Assembly: GCA_036419695.1 (NCBI GenBank)
Contig: CP143946.1
Coordinates: forward strand, 1,324,001-1,388,000
Reading direction: 5' to 3'
From: [Clostridium] symbiosum
Lineage (GTDB): Bacteria; Bacillota; Clostridia; Lachnospirales; Lachnospiraceae
Length of the DNA: 64,000 bases
Positions within the stretch are counted from its first letter, which is position 1. Every line of letters begins with the position of its first letter. The notes below the pieces were generated by a model. It worked only from the letters and a program-made list of their open reading frames with translations, was not told the DNA's origin and did no database searches. Shown piece after piece: positions 33,930-43,515 of this stretch. The position numbers and the translations under genes are program-made.

Positions 33930-34892
33930 GTGAGTAATAAAGTGTGTACATTACAAGAGGCAGTTGCTAAGTATGTAGAAGACGGCGATTCGATCTCCTT
34001 CGGTGGTTTCACAACCAATAAAAAACCGATGGCTGCAGTGCGCGAGATTCTTCGCCAGGGCAAAAAAGATTTTATCGCATGGGCTGGTCCTGCCGGCTCT
34101 GACTGGGATATGTTAATTGGTGAGGATCGCGTTAAGGCATATATCAACTGCTATACCGCCGATTCAGGTGTTACCAACGTTTCCCGTCGTTTCCGTAAGA
34201 AAATTGAAGCGGGAGAACTGATTTACGAGGATTACTCCCAGGATGCCATCATGTTCATGCTTCATGCCGCTTCCTTAGGACTTCCTTTCTTACCAGTACG
34301 CTTTATGATCGGCTCCGGACTGGTAGATGAGTGGGGAATCAGCAAAGAAGTGCGTCAGACCATCGACAAGCTCTCTGATGACAAGTTCGTATATATGGAG
34401 AACCCATTCAAACCGGGTGAGAAGGTAGTAGCACTTCCTGTTCCGGAACTTGATACCGCCATCATCCATGTACAGAAAGCTTCACCGGACGGAACATGTA
34501 TCCTTCTGGGTGATGAGTTCCATGATATTGATATCGTTGTAGCAGCTAAGAAAGTGATTGTTACCTGTGAAGAACTGGTTAGCAATGATGTAATCCGCAG
34601 AGATCCGACCCTGACCAAGATTCCTTGCTTTGCTGTAGACGCAGTTTGTGAAGTTCCTTACGGCGCATTCCCGACACAGTGCTACGGCTACTATGACTAC
34701 GACAATGCTTTCCTGAAGGCATATGGTGCAGCCAGCAAGACGGAAGAAGATTTCAAGGCATTCTTAAACGAATACGTTTACGGTGTTAAGGATCAGGCGG
34801 AATTTCTTGAGAAGATCGGTGTGAACCGTCTCCTTAAATTAAAAGTATCTGATGGATATGGCTATTCTACAGATGTGAGCAAGGAGGATTAA
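33930..34892 (+). CDS. gctA: Glutaconate CoA-transferase subunit A
   Basis: 320 residues, class I CoA-transferase alpha type (DGDSISFGGFTTNKKPMAAV near the N-terminus; GSGLVDEWG further on). With GctB it moves CoA from acetyl-CoA or glutaconyl-CoA to (R)-2-hydroxyglutarate. AAAGGAGG lies upstream of its GTG start at 33930. It lies 99 bases after gcdB and 2 bases before gctB. Confidence 0.95.
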   Translation: MSNKVCTLQEAVAKYVEDGDSISFGGFTTNKKPMAAVREILRQGKKDFIAWAGPAGSDWDMLIGEDRVKAYINCYTADSGVTNVSRRFRKKIEAGELIYEDYSQDAIMFMLHAASLGLPFLPVRFMIGSGLVDEWGISKEVRQTIDKLSDDKFVYMENPFKPGEKVVALPVPELDTAIIHVQKASPDGTCILLGDEFHDIDIVVAAKKVIVTCEELVSNDVIRRDPTLTKIPCFAVDAVCEVPYGAFPTQCYGYYDYDNAFLKAYGAASKTEEDFKAFLNEYVYGVKDQAEFLEKIGVNRLLKLKVSDGYGYSTDVSKED

Positions 34893-34894
34893 TC

Positions 34895-35701
34895 ATGGCT
34901 GACTATACAAAATATACAAACAAAGAAATGCAGGCAATTACACTTGCCCAGCAGATCACAAATGATAATATTGCAATTGTAGGTACTGGACTTCCGTTAA
35001 TCGGCGCATCCGTTGCAAAACGTTTATTTGCACCGAAATGCAACCTGATTGTTGAGAGCGGCCTGATGGACTGTTCCCCAATCGAGGTTCCGCGTTCCGT
35101 TGGTGACCTTCGTTTCATGGCACACTGCGGATGCCAGTGGCCGAATATCCGTTTCATCGGTTTTGAGGCGAATGAGTGGTTACATGACACAGACAGACTG
35201 ATTGCCTTCATCGGCGGCGCCCAGATCGACCCTTACGGAAACGTAAACTCCACATGTATTGGTGATTACCATGCACCGAAGACACGTTTCACAGGTTCCG
35301 GCGGTGCAAACGCAATCGCAACCTTCTCCAACACAATCATCATGATTCAGCACGAGAAACGCCGTTTCATGCAGAAGATTGACTACGTTACAAGCCCAGG
35401 CTGGATCGATGGACCTGGCGGACGTGAGAGACTTGGTCTTCCGGGCAACCGCGGACCGCAGGCAGTTGTTACCGACCGCGGTATCCTCAAATTCGACGAG
35501 AAGACAAAGAGAATGTACCTTGCAGGCTACTACGAGACATCTTCACCGGAAGACGTTATCGAGAACACAGGATTCGATATCGACGTATCCAGAGCAGTGA
35601 AGCTGGAAGCTCCGTCACCGGATGTTATCCGCATGATCCGTGAAGAGATCGACCCGGGCCAGGCATTTATCCAGGTTCCGAAGGAAGAGCCGGCTAACTG
35701 A
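34895..35701 (+). CDS. gctB: Glutaconate CoA-transferase subunit B
   Basis: 268 residues. The catalytic Glu that forms the CoA-thioester intermediate is Glu54 in NLIVESGLMDC, the same number as in the characterised Acidaminococcus enzyme. Downstream GGAQIDPYGNVNSTCIGDYH and GSGGANAIATFS are typical of class I beta subunits. Tightly coupled to gctA. Confidence 0.96.
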   Translation: MADYTKYTNKEMQAITLAQQITNDNIAIVGTGLPLIGASVAKRLFAPKCNLIVESGLMDCSPIEVPRSVGDLRFMAHCGCQWPNIRFIGFEANEWLHDTDRLIAFIGGAQIDPYGNVNSTCIGDYHAPKTRFTGSGGANAIATFSNTIIMIQHEKRRFMQKIDYVTSPGWIDGPGGRERLGLPGNRGPQAVVTDRGILKFDEKTKRMYLAGYYETSSPEDVIENTGFDIDVSRAVKLEAPSPDVIRMIREEIDPGQAFIQVPKEEPAN

Positions 35702-35796
35702 TTTTAGTCTGAAATGTCTTACATACGTTGCTGCGGCCCAGGCTGCAGCAGCGGAATAACCATAGTTAAGTGATTAAAGAATAGGAGAATGAAGAC

Positions 35797-37563
35797 ATGA
35801 ATATGTATTCCATGCCAGGATATTTCCAGAACATGCCTACAATTGGTAAAGAACTGGTTAATCCGAATCCGGAAAATGAGCAGGAAATCAAAGCTGTTGA
35901 GAGTGACATCCATGAGTCTATCAAAAAAGCCCTTGCAGCAGGCATCACTTCTGAAGAGAAGTTAAACGAGCGTGGACAGTTATCTGCTATGCAGCGTATC
36001 AACGCATTAATCGATGCTGGTACATGGTGCCCGTTAAACAGCCTTTTCAATCCTGAGAATAACAAATTTGGCACTACAAATATCGTTAACGGCCTTGGCC
36101 GCGTAGACGGAAAATGGGTTTATATCGTAGCTTCCGATAACAAGAAGATGGCTGGCGCATGGGTTCCGGGACAGGCAGAAAACCTGCTTCGTTGCTCTGA
36201 TACCGCTAAAATGATGCATCTTCCATTGATTTACTTACTGAACTGCTCCGGTGTAGAATTCCCGAACCAGGATAAAGTATATCCAAACAGACGCGGAGGC
36301 GGTACGCCATTCTTCCGTAACTCTGAATTAAACCAGCTTGGTATTCCGGTAATCGTAGGTATCTACGGTACCAACCCTGCAGGCGGCGGATACCACAGCA
36401 TTTCCCCGACAATCCTGATTGCTCATCAGGATGCCAACATGGCAGTCGGCGGAGCAGGCATCTTATCCGGTATGAATCCGAAGGGATATGTTGATGATGA
36501 AGCTGCAGAGCAGATCATCGCAGCCCAGATCGAGAACAGCAAGCTGAAAGTTCCGGCTCCTGGTTCCGTTCCGATCCACTATGATGAGACAGGCTTCTTC
36601 CGTGAAGTATACCAGAACGACTTAGGCGTAATCGAGGGTATCAAGAAATACATCAGCTACCTTCCTGCTTACAACCTTGAGTTCTTCCGTGTAGACACAC
36701 CAAAGGCTCCTCAGCTTCCTGCAGAAGACCTTTACAGCATCATCCCGATGAACCAGAAACGTCCATACGATATGTATGAAGTAATCGCACGTCTCTTCGA
36801 CAACAGTGAATTCTCCGAATTCAAGAAGGGTTACGGCCCGGAGATGATTACCGGTCTGGCTAAGGTTAACGGTCTGTTAGTAGGTGTTGTAGCCAACGCA
36901 CAGGGCCTTCTGATGAACTATCCGGAGTACAAACAGAACTCCGTAGGTATCGGCGGAAAATTATACCGTCAGGGTCTTATCAAGATGAACGAGTTCGTTA
37001 CTCTTTGTGCCCGTGACAGAATCCCGTTAATCTGGTTACAGGATACAACCGGTATCGATGTAGGCGATGAGGCTGAGAAAGCTGAGCTTCTTGGTTTAGG
37101 ACAGTCCCTGATCTACTCCATCGAGAACTCCAAACTGCCGTCCTTAGAGATCACAATCCGTAAGGCCAGCGCTGCTGCCCACTACGTACTTGGCGGACCT
37201 CAGGGTAACAACACCAACGTATTCTCCATTGGTACAGGCGCTTGTGAGTACTATGTAATGCCAGGTGAGACAGCTGCCAACGCTATGTACTCCAGAAAAC
37301 TGGTTAAAGCGAAAAAAGCCGGTGAAGATTTAACTCCAATCATCGGAAAGATGAACGACATGATTCAGATGTACACAGACAAGTCCCGTCCTAAATACTG
37401 TACAGAAAAAGGTATGGTAGACGAGGTTGTCGACATGACTGAGATGCGTCCGTACATCCAGGCATTTACTGAGGCTGCTTATCAGAACCCACAGTCTATC
37501 TGCCCGATGCATCAGATGCTCACACCAAGATCCGTCCGTGAATTTCAGACCTTCGGTAAATAA
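35797..37563 (+). CDS. gcdA: Glutaconyl-CoA decarboxylase alpha subunit (carboxyltransferase)
   Basis: 588 residues, two crotonase-fold carboxyltransferase halves. It transfers the carboxyl of glutaconyl-CoA to biotin on GcdC, giving crotonyl-CoA. Family stretches: SDNKKMAGAWVPGQAENLLR, NPAGGGYHSISPTILIAHQD and GPQGNNTNVFSIGTGACEYY. Last gene of the gcd/gct operon. Codon choice is strongly biased (GTT, GTA, CTT, GGC) as across this block, typical of very highly expressed genes. Confidence 0.96.
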   Translation: MNMYSMPGYFQNMPTIGKELVNPNPENEQEIKAVESDIHESIKKALAAGITSEEKLNERGQLSAMQRINALIDAGTWCPLNSLFNPENNKFGTTNIVNGLGRVDGKWVYIVASDNKKMAGAWVPGQAENLLRCSDTAKMMHLPLIYLLNCSGVEFPNQDKVYPNRRGGGTPFFRNSELNQLGIPVIVGIYGTNPAGGGYHSISPTILIAHQDANMAVGGAGILSGMNPKGYVDDEAAEQIIAAQIENSKLKVPAPGSVPIHYDETGFFREVYQNDLGVIEGIKKYISYLPAYNLEFFRVDTPKAPQLPAEDLYSIIPMNQKRPYDMYEVIARLFDNSEFSEFKKGYGPEMITGLAKVNGLLVGVVANAQGLLMNYPEYKQNSVGIGGKLYRQGLIKMNEFVTLCARDRIPLIWLQDTTGIDVGDEAEKAELLGLGQSLIYSIENSKLPSLEITIRKASAAAHYVLGGPQGNNTNVFSIGTGACEYYVMPGETAANAMYSRKLVKAKKAGEDLTPIIGKMNDMIQMYTDKSRPKYCTEKGMVDEVVDMTEMRPYIQAFTEAAYQNPQSICPMHQMLTPRSVREFQTFGK

Positions 37564-37626
37564 TTAATTTGTATCTAAAAACAAAGTGAATGTATAAGTG
37601 AAAACGCTGCGTGCATAAAACAATTG

Positions 37627-37655
37627 ATAGTTGATAGTAAGATAGTAAGATAGTA
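37627..37655 (+). repeat. Short tandem repeat after gcdA
   Basis: A GATAGTAA-like unit occurs about three to four times in a row (GATAGTTGATAGTAAGATAG, then TAAGATAGTAA). It lies within the 340-base gap between gcdA and hgdC. Confidence 0.5.
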
Positions 37656-37673
37656 AAAAAGTCTGAGACTTTT

Positions 37674-37720
37674 CAGATAAATCGGGCAAGGGCTGCTGGA
37701 ACCTTTGCTCGATTTATCTG
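37674..37720 (+). terminator. Hairpin after gcdA, probable terminator or processing site
   Basis: CAGATAAATCGGGCAAGG pairs with CCTTTGCTCGATTTATCTG (one mismatch) around an 8-base loop. No T-run follows (TATCCCC), so termination may be partial and allow read-through into hgdCAB. No clear promoter was found between here and hgdC. Confidence 0.5.
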
Positions 37721-37902
37721 TATCCCCGGGCGGATAAAGGTTTTTTTATAACTGTCTTATCAATTATTTTATAGCGTTTTGTGTATTTTCCAGCGACTTT
37801 TAGCACGTTTTGTGGTATCATGGACTCGTAAGCGGTGTGCCTGGATATGCCGGAACGCCGTGTAATAAGAACTTTTTAGCCTAATGAAAGGAAATAGATA
37901 CA

Positions 37903-38709
37903 ATGAGCGCAATTTATACTTTAGGTATCGACGTCGGCTCCACAGCCTCCAAATGCATCATTTTAAAAGACGGCAAGGACATTGTGGCAAAATCATTGAT
38001 TGATGTCGGCGCAGGTACCAGCGGACCGCAGCGCGCGATTGAGGCCGTGCTCGATGATATAGGCATGAAAAAGGAAGATATGGCTTACACACTGGCAACA
38101 GGCTATGGCCGTACCTCTCTGATGGACGGTATTGCCGACAAGCAGATGAGCGAGCTTTCATGTCATGCCAAAGGAGCTTCCTTTCTGTTTCCAAATGTCC
38201 ACACAGTCATCGATATCGGAGGACAGGATGTCAAAGTCCTGCACATTGACAATGGTGCAATGACCAATTTCCAGATGAATGACAAGTGTGCGGCCGGAAC
38301 GGGACGGTTCCTGGATGTTATGGCGCGCGTTTTGGAAGTAAAGGTAGCAGATCTGGGCAGGCTCGGCGCAATGTCCCAGAAGAAGGTGGGAATCAGTTCC
38401 ACCTGTACCGTTTTTGCCGAGAGTGAGGTTATAAGCCAGCTGGCGATGGGAACCGACAAATGCGATATTATTGCCGGAATTCACCGCTCGGTGGCTCATC
38501 GTGTCACGGGGCTCGCCCACCGCATCGGTGTGGTGCCGGATGTTGTTATGACCGGCGGCGTTGCTCAGAACCTGGGAGTTGTTCAGGCACTTCAGGATGA
38601 GCTTGGATGTCCGATTAAGATTTCCCCGCTGACACAGTATAATGGTGCGCTTGGCGCCGCTCTGCTTGCATGGCAGGCTGCCAGCCGCCGCAGTAGCAGT
38701 AATTCATAG
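37903..38709 (+). CDS. hgdC: 2-hydroxyglutaryl-CoA dehydratase activator (archerase)
   Basis: 268 residues of the BadF/BadG/HgdC ATPase family. It forms a dimer with one [4Fe-4S] cluster that drives an electron into HgdAB using ATP. ATP-site motif LGIDVGSTASKCIIL, cluster cysteines Cys129 (NDKCAAGTGRF) and Cys168 (SSTCTVFAESEV), and phosphate-binding DIGGQDVK. It leads hgdCAB. Extremely oxygen-sensitive in characterised relatives. Confidence 0.96.
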   Translation: MSAIYTLGIDVGSTASKCIILKDGKDIVAKSLIDVGAGTSGPQRAIEAVLDDIGMKKEDMAYTLATGYGRTSLMDGIADKQMSELSCHAKGASFLFPNVHTVIDIGGQDVKVLHIDNGAMTNFQMNDKCAAGTGRFLDVMARVLEVKVADLGRLGAMSQKKVGISSTCTVFAESEVISQLAMGTDKCDIIAGIHRSVAHRVTGLAHRIGVVPDVVMTGGVAQNLGVVQALQDELGCPIKISPLTQYNGALGAALLAWQAASRRSSSNS

Positions 38710-38730
38710 AAAGAATGGAGGATAATTATT

Positions 38731-40170
38731 ATGGCAAAACAAGTTAGTCCTGGCGTTCTCGCACTTCGTAAGGTCGTTGATGACGTCCACAAAGATGCAC
38801 GCGAGGCCAAAGCAAGAGGCGAGTTAGTTGGCTGGTCCTCATCCAAGTTCCCATGTGAGCTTGCAGCAGCATTTGATCTGAATGTTATGTATCCGGAGAA
38901 CCAGGCTGCTGGTATCGCTGCAAACCGTTACGGTGAGTTAATGTGTCAGGCAGCCGAAGATTTGGGCTATGACAACGATATCTGTGGATATGCCCGCATC
39001 AGCCTTGCTTACGCAAAGGGTGTCCGCGTATCCCGTAAGTACGATCCTGAGACAGGAGAGTACATTATTGATCCGGCAACCGGAAAACCATTAAAGGACG
39101 CTGACGGTAATGTAGTAATCGACGAAGCAACCGGAAAACCGAAAAAAGATCCGAAAACTCAGACACCGTATCTTGTGCTTGATAACCTGCTTGAGATCGA
39201 GGCTCTTCCGGATGGTCCGGAGAAAGAGCGCCGTCTGGAGGCTATTTCCCCAATCCGTCAGATGCGCATTCCTCAGCCTGATTTTGTCCTCTGCTGTAAC
39301 AATATCTGTAACTGTATGACGAAATGGTATGAGAATATTGCCCGTATGTGCAACATTCCTCTGATCATGATTGATATTCCGTACAATAACACAGTAGAGG
39401 TTCATGACGACAATGTAAAATACGTTCGTGCCCAGTTTGATAAGGCAATCAAGCAGTTGGAAGAACTGACCGGCAGGAAATTTGACGAGAAGAAGTTTGA
39501 GCAGGCATGTGCAAACGCAAACCGTACTGCCCAGGCATGGTTAAAAGTTTGTGATTACCTTCAGTATAAACCGGCTCCATACAGCGGTTTCGACCTGTTT
39601 AACCACATGGCCGACGTTGTTACCGCACGTGCAAGAGTGGAAGCTGCTGAAGCATTTGAACTTCTTGCAAGAGACCTGGAAGAGACCGTTAAGAAGGGTG
39701 AGACAACGACTCCGTTCCCGGAGAAATACCGTGTTATGTTCGAGGGTATCCCATGCTGGCCAAAACTTCCGGCTCTGTTTAAACCACTGAAAGAGCATGG
39801 AGTAAACGTAACAGCCGTTGTTTATGCACCTGCATTCGGTTTCGTTTACAATAACATCGATGAGATGGCCCGTGCTTACTATAAAGCTCCGAACTCTGTC
39901 TGCATTGAGCAGGGTGTTGACTGGCGTGAGGGTATCTGCCGTGATAATAAGGTAGACGGCGTTCTCGTTCACTACAACAGAAGCTGTAAACCGTGGAGCG
40001 GTTATATGGCTGAAATGCAGCGCCGCTTTACCGACGATCTGGGCGTTCCATGCGCAGGCTTCGACGGTGACCAGGCTGACCCGCGTAACTTCAATGCCGC
40101 TCAGTACGAGACTCGTGTACAGGGTCTTGTAGAGGCGATGGAAGCAAACAAGCAGGCAAAGGAGGTATAA
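38731..40170 (+). CDS. hgdA: 2-hydroxyglutaryl-CoA dehydratase alpha subunit
   Basis: 479 residues. With HgdB it removes water from (R)-2-hydroxyglutaryl-CoA by a ketyl-radical mechanism. Cysteines near FPCELAAAF and in LCCNNICNCM are likely cluster or structural residues. An insertion at about 105-143 carries an internal repeat (ATGKPLKD, ATGKPKKD) and probably forms a surface beta hairpin. GGAGG precedes the ATG, and the gap after hgdC is 21 bases. Confidence 0.96.
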   Translation: MAKQVSPGVLALRKVVDDVHKDAREAKARGELVGWSSSKFPCELAAAFDLNVMYPENQAAGIAANRYGELMCQAAEDLGYDNDICGYARISLAYAKGVRVSRKYDPETGEYIIDPATGKPLKDADGNVVIDEATGKPKKDPKTQTPYLVLDNLLEIEALPDGPEKERRLEAISPIRQMRIPQPDFVLCCNNICNCMTKWYENIARMCNIPLIMIDIPYNNTVEVHDDNVKYVRAQFDKAIKQLEELTGRKFDEKKFEQACANANRTAQAWLKVCDYLQYKPAPYSGFDLFNHMADVVTARARVEAAEAFELLARDLEETVKKGETTTPFPEKYRVMFEGIPCWPKLPALFKPLKEHGVNVTAVVYAPAFGFVYNNIDEMARAYYKAPNSVCIEQGVDWREGICRDNKVDGVLVHYNRSCKPWSGYMAEMQRRFTDDLGVPCAGFDGDQADPRNFNAAQYETRVQGLVEAMEANKQAKEV

Positions 40171-40174
40171 TCAG

Positions 40175-41326
40175 ATGAGTGTTAACGCATTATTAGACGA
40201 ATTTAAAGTTAAGGCTGCCACTCCGAAACAGCAGCTTGCAGAATACAAAGCACAGGGTAAAAAAGTGATCGGTGTTCTGCCATATTATGCTCCGGAAGAA
40301 TTAGTTTATGCCGCAGGTATGGTACCGATGGGAATCTGGGGCTCCAATAACAAGACCATCAGCCGTGCAAAAGAATACTGTGCAACATTCTACTGCACCA
40401 TCGCCCAGCTTGCGCTTGAGATGCTGTTGGACGGCACAATGGACGACCTGGACGGAATTATCACGCCAACCATCTGTGATACCCTGCGTCCTATGAGCCA
40501 GAACTTCCGTGTTTCCATGGGAGAGAAGATGGCAGTTATCTTCCTGGCACATCCACAGAACCGTTTTGAAGACTTCGGTCTTCAGTTCTGTGTCGATCAG
40601 TACAGACACGTTAAAGAAGAGCTTGAGAAAGTATCCGGCAAAGAGATTACCAATGAGGCAATCCAGGATGCAATCAAAGTTTACAATAAGAGCCGTGCCG
40701 CCCGCCGTAAATTCGTAGAGCTGGCAAGCGCTCACTGCGATGTAGTTACACCTACCAAGCGTTCCGCTGTATTAAAGGCATTCTTCTTCATGGAGAAACC
40801 GGAATACATAGCTAAGCTTGAGGAACTGAACGCAGAACTTGAGAAACTTCCAGTCTGTGACTGGCAGGGCACCAAGGTTGTTACTTCCGGTATCATCTGT
40901 GACAACCCGAAGCTGCTTGAAATCTTTGAAGAGAACAATATTGCTATCGCTGCAGACGACGTTGCCCACGAGAGCCGTGCATTCCGCACAGACGCTCCGG
41001 AGGACGAGGCCGACGCTCTGATGGCGCTGGCAAAACAGTTTGCCAACGTGGATTACGAAGTTCTTCTGTATGATGCAGAGTCTTCCAAGAACCGCCGTGG
41101 TGAGTTTATTGCCAACATGGTAAAAGAAAGCGGAGCTCAGGGTCTGGTACTGTTTATGCAGCAGTTCTGTGATCCGGAGGAGATGGAGTATCCATACCTT
41201 AAGAAAGCTCTGATGGATGCAGATATCCCGCACATCAAGCTGGGTATCGATCAGCAGATGCGTGACTTCGGTCAGGCAAGCACTGCTATCCAGGCATTTG
41301 CAGATGTTCTGGAAATGAGAAAGTAA
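40175..41326 (+). CDS. hgdB: 2-hydroxyglutaryl-CoA dehydratase beta subunit
   Basis: 383 residues, the FldC/HgdB family. VLPYYAPEELVYAAGMVP near the start, CATFYCTIAQLALEM and GLVLFMQQFCDPEEMEYP hold likely cluster cysteines. It starts 4 bases after hgdA with AAGGAGG in the hgdA end. It completes the route hydroxyglutaryl-CoA to glutaconyl-CoA. A terminator follows within 30 bases. Confidence 0.96.
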   Translation: MSVNALLDEFKVKAATPKQQLAEYKAQGKKVIGVLPYYAPEELVYAAGMVPMGIWGSNNKTISRAKEYCATFYCTIAQLALEMLLDGTMDDLDGIITPTICDTLRPMSQNFRVSMGEKMAVIFLAHPQNRFEDFGLQFCVDQYRHVKEELEKVSGKEITNEAIQDAIKVYNKSRAARRKFVELASAHCDVVTPTKRSAVLKAFFFMEKPEYIAKLEELNAELEKLPVCDWQGTKVVTSGIICDNPKLLEIFEENNIAIAADDVAHESRAFRTDAPEDEADALMALAKQFANVDYEVLLYDAESSKNRRGEFIANMVKESGAQGLVLFMQQFCDPEEMEYPYLKKALMDADIPHIKLGIDQQMRDFGQASTAIQAFADVLEMRK

Positions 41327-41353
41327 TTTAGCGGATGAAAATCCGGGGAATAG

Positions 41354-41385
41354 AGGGCGCTCCTGTAAAAGGGGGCGCCTTTTTC
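41354..41385 (+). terminator. Terminator of hgdCAB
   Basis: AGGGCGCTCC pairs with GGGGGCGCCT around a short loop, followed by TTTTTC. Palindromic element B begins about 30 bases further on. Confidence 0.8.
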
Positions 41386-41445
41386 TGTGGGGGGAGAAAT
41401 GAGGATGCGGAGGGTAGGTCCGGGATGGGGAGTGGGAGAGTGTGA

Positions 41446-41647
41446 GTCTTCGGTCCCGGGATGTAGGCTGCTGCAGGCGGGGAATCCGGGCAGAAAAAGT
41501 TCCTGCGGGAAACGCTTGCGCTCTTTGGAGTACATAATGGTACTAACCTCGAAAAGACCTCGGTAAGTACCAATGGACTCCCAGGTTCCCTTCGGAATCT
41601 TTTTCTCCCGGATTCCCCGCCGGGAAGGTTTTGACGGGACCGAAGAC
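41446..41647 (+). repeat. Large palindromic element, family 1, copy B
   Basis: Arms begin GTCTTCGGTCCCG and end CGGGACCGAAGAC. A further outer pair, GGTCCGGGATGGG (41417-41429) with its exact complement (41661-41673), extends it to 257 bases. The core reads ACGCTTGCGCTCTTTGGAGT then TGGTACTAACCTCGAAAAGA and CCTCGG. Compared with copy A, several changes in one arm are matched by compensating changes in the other (CAG/CTG to CGG/CCG; CAGTACT/AGTACTG to TGGTACT/AGTACCA). It lies between hgdB and the convergent flippase gene. Confidence 0.85.
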
Positions 41648-41702
41648 GCACAGTGTTTTGCCCATCCCGGACCGAAGGCGCCGCTATGTTTCCTATTTCT
41701 TT

Positions 41703-41752
41703 GAAAAAGCGGGGATTGTTGATATTTCCCGAAGCGGCTTTTTCTTTTTTTA
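41703..41752 (+). terminator. Second terminator, downstream of element B
   Basis: GAAAAAGCGGGG pairs with CCCGAAGCGGCTTTTTC (a small internal bulge), followed by TTTTTTT. It would end any transcript that reads through element B on the plus strand, and could also serve the convergent flippase gene. Confidence 0.6.
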
Positions 41753-41832
41753 ATGCAGATAAAAGATTCGCATTGTGAGTTTCATATGGCCGACATTGGC
41801 GGCCTGTGTAAAGCGTATAGACATCGACGGTA

Positions 41833-43338
41833 TTACCGGTTCTTCTTATGCAGTAAAAGCAGCCCTCCCCCATACAGCACACAGAGAATCAGCGCCTTCA
41901 CCACGATAAACAGGAATTCGGCGGGAAGCGCCTGGCGGAGCGTTTCCAGGGACGGTGTGGCGGCATACAGTATCCCGATGGAAACCAGAAGACAGAGCGT
42001 CGGTTTTACAATCATGGTACCTGCATTCAGGCGCACGGGCACCTGGCCGGCCAGGGTGTGGATGTGCAGCCCCGCGAGGATCAGTTCGCTGACGAGGAGT
42101 CCCACCAGATAAGCATGGATTCCGTATAAGGGGATGCAGAACACGACGACGGCCAGTGTAATCAGCATGGAGACGGCATTGTGAAGAAAGATGGTGGACG
42201 TCTTTCCAAGGCCGTTTAAGATGCTTCCCATGGTCGTGGAGAGGTACATAAAAGGGCAGAGCCAGGCCAGTATCGTGATAAAGGTTCCGGCATCTTCATT
42301 GTGGTAGACACTGATTCCAAGGCCGTCGCCAAAGAGTGTGAAGATGCCGATACAGAGGATGCCCATGTAGAGGCTGTAGCGGAGGGCCATGGCGATGGTC
42401 CGTTCAATCTTGCGTTCATTGCCTTCGGCCTGCGCCTCCGATACGGTAGGCAGAAGGACTACCGCCAGGGAGTTGGTGATGGCCGACGGGAAGAAGATAA
42501 AGGGCAGCGCCATGCCGGTCAGGACGCCGTATGTACTCAGGGCCTCGGCATTGGTAAGGCCGAATTCCAGCAGCTTATTCGGGACAAAGATAGCCTCCAG
42601 GCTCTGCAGGCAGTTGAGGATCAGCCGGTTGCCCATCAGGGGCAGGGCCATGGCCATCAGGGGAGCCGCCAGGGAGAAAAAGCTGTAAGAAGGCCGCCCC
42701 GGATTTCCGCTCTTTTTATCTTCCATCGTAAAGGAATATACAAGGAAACTGAAAACAGCGGATGCCGCTTCACCGATCAGCATACCCCAGACAGCCAGGG
42801 ACACGGAGATTTCCTTACCGTTTGTTGCCGCCACACTGGCAATCAGGAAGACGGCGCCAATGCGTATAAACTGCTCCAGAAGCTGCGAGAGCGCCGGAAC
42901 GGCCGTTTTCTTCATGCCGTAGTAATAACCGCAGATACAGGCGTGGATGGCCGAGAACGGGATGGAAAGCGCCATCACGGGCAGGAGAGGCGCACACTGG
43001 GGTTCCAGAAGGACGCGCTCGGCCAGAAACGGGGCGGTAAGGCGGATTCCAAACATCAGGATGACGGAAATCGTCAGTGAGATGGCCAGCCCGGCGCGGA
43101 AGGTGCTCCGGCCTTTCTCTGCGTTGGCCGCGGCCAGACGTGAGATAGAGGTCTGGATCGGACCCGCGCAGAGGGCAAATGCAATACCGTGGATGGGAAA
43201 TATCATCTGATAAATGCCCAGACCTTCCGCGCCGATCGTCCGGGACAGGAATATACGATAGAAGAAACCGAGGATCCGGCTCAGGAATCCGGCGGCTGTG
43301 AGCAGCAGAGTTCCGGTGATAAGTGGATTTTTTTTCAT
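41833..43338 (-). CDS. SpoVB/MurJ-like polysaccharide flippase
   Basis: 501 residues, about 14 membrane helices, the oligosaccharide-flippase (MOP) superfamily. N-terminus TGTLLLTAAGFLSRILGFFYRIFLSRTIGAEGLG (given in part: GFLSRILGFFYRIFLSRTIG) is the hallmark of stage V sporulation protein B and related lipid II or polysaccharide flippases. No neighbouring sporulation genes are present, so a role in spore cortex or in capsule export is equally possible. It converges on hgdB. Confidence 0.88.
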   Translation of the reverse strand: MKKNPLITGTLLLTAAGFLSRILGFFYRIFLSRTIGAEGLGIYQMIFPIHGIAFALCAGPIQTSISRLAAANAEKGRSTFRAGLAISLTISVILMFGIRLTAPFLAERVLLEPQCAPLLPVMALSIPFSAIHACICGYYYGMKKTAVPALSQLLEQFIRIGAVFLIASVAATNGKEISVSLAVWGMLIGEAASAVFSFLVYSFTMEDKKSGNPGRPSYSFFSLAAPLMAMALPLMGNRLILNCLQSLEAIFVPNKLLEFGLTNAEALSTYGVLTGMALPFIFFPSAITNSLAVVLLPTVSEAQAEGNERKIERTIAMALRYSLYMGILCIGIFTLFGDGLGISVYHNEDAGTFITILAWLCPFMYLSTTMGSILNGLGKTSTIFLHNAVSMLITLAVVVFCIPLYGIHAYLVGLLVSELILAGLHIHTLAGQVPVRLNAGTMIVKPTLCLLVSIGILYAATPSLETLRQALPAEFLFIVVKALILCVLYGGGLLLLHKKNR

Positions 43339-43404
43339 ATGGACTCCGGAAAAAGTGACTTATTATTATATATATTTTGCAGGAGGAGAATTATTCGTTG
43401 GTGT

Positions 43405-43515
43405 TCACAGGTAACATTCCGCGAGGTGTTTTCGCGCGCATTTTGTGTGAAAATCCCGGGTTATACGGCGCGGAACGGCACATTTTGCCGTTGCTGTGCA
43501 TCGTGCCGGCCCGTA
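43405..43515 (+). repeat. Family 2 element, partial copy X
   Basis: ATTCCGCGAGGTGTTTTCGC, TGTGAAAATCCCGGGTTATA and CGGCGCGGAACGG, then TGTGCATCGTG, align in order with the minus strand of the 187-bp element at 47876, with an internal deletion and no intact inverted ends. Apparent short reading frames here are translations of the repeat. The rest of the 43339-43800 gap holds only the nifS promoter. Confidence 0.65.

Noticed and set aside
37627..37655. CRISPR array or larger satellite at the GATAGTAA repeat
   Set aside because: Only three to four 8-base units with no spacers; no cas genes anywhere in the window.
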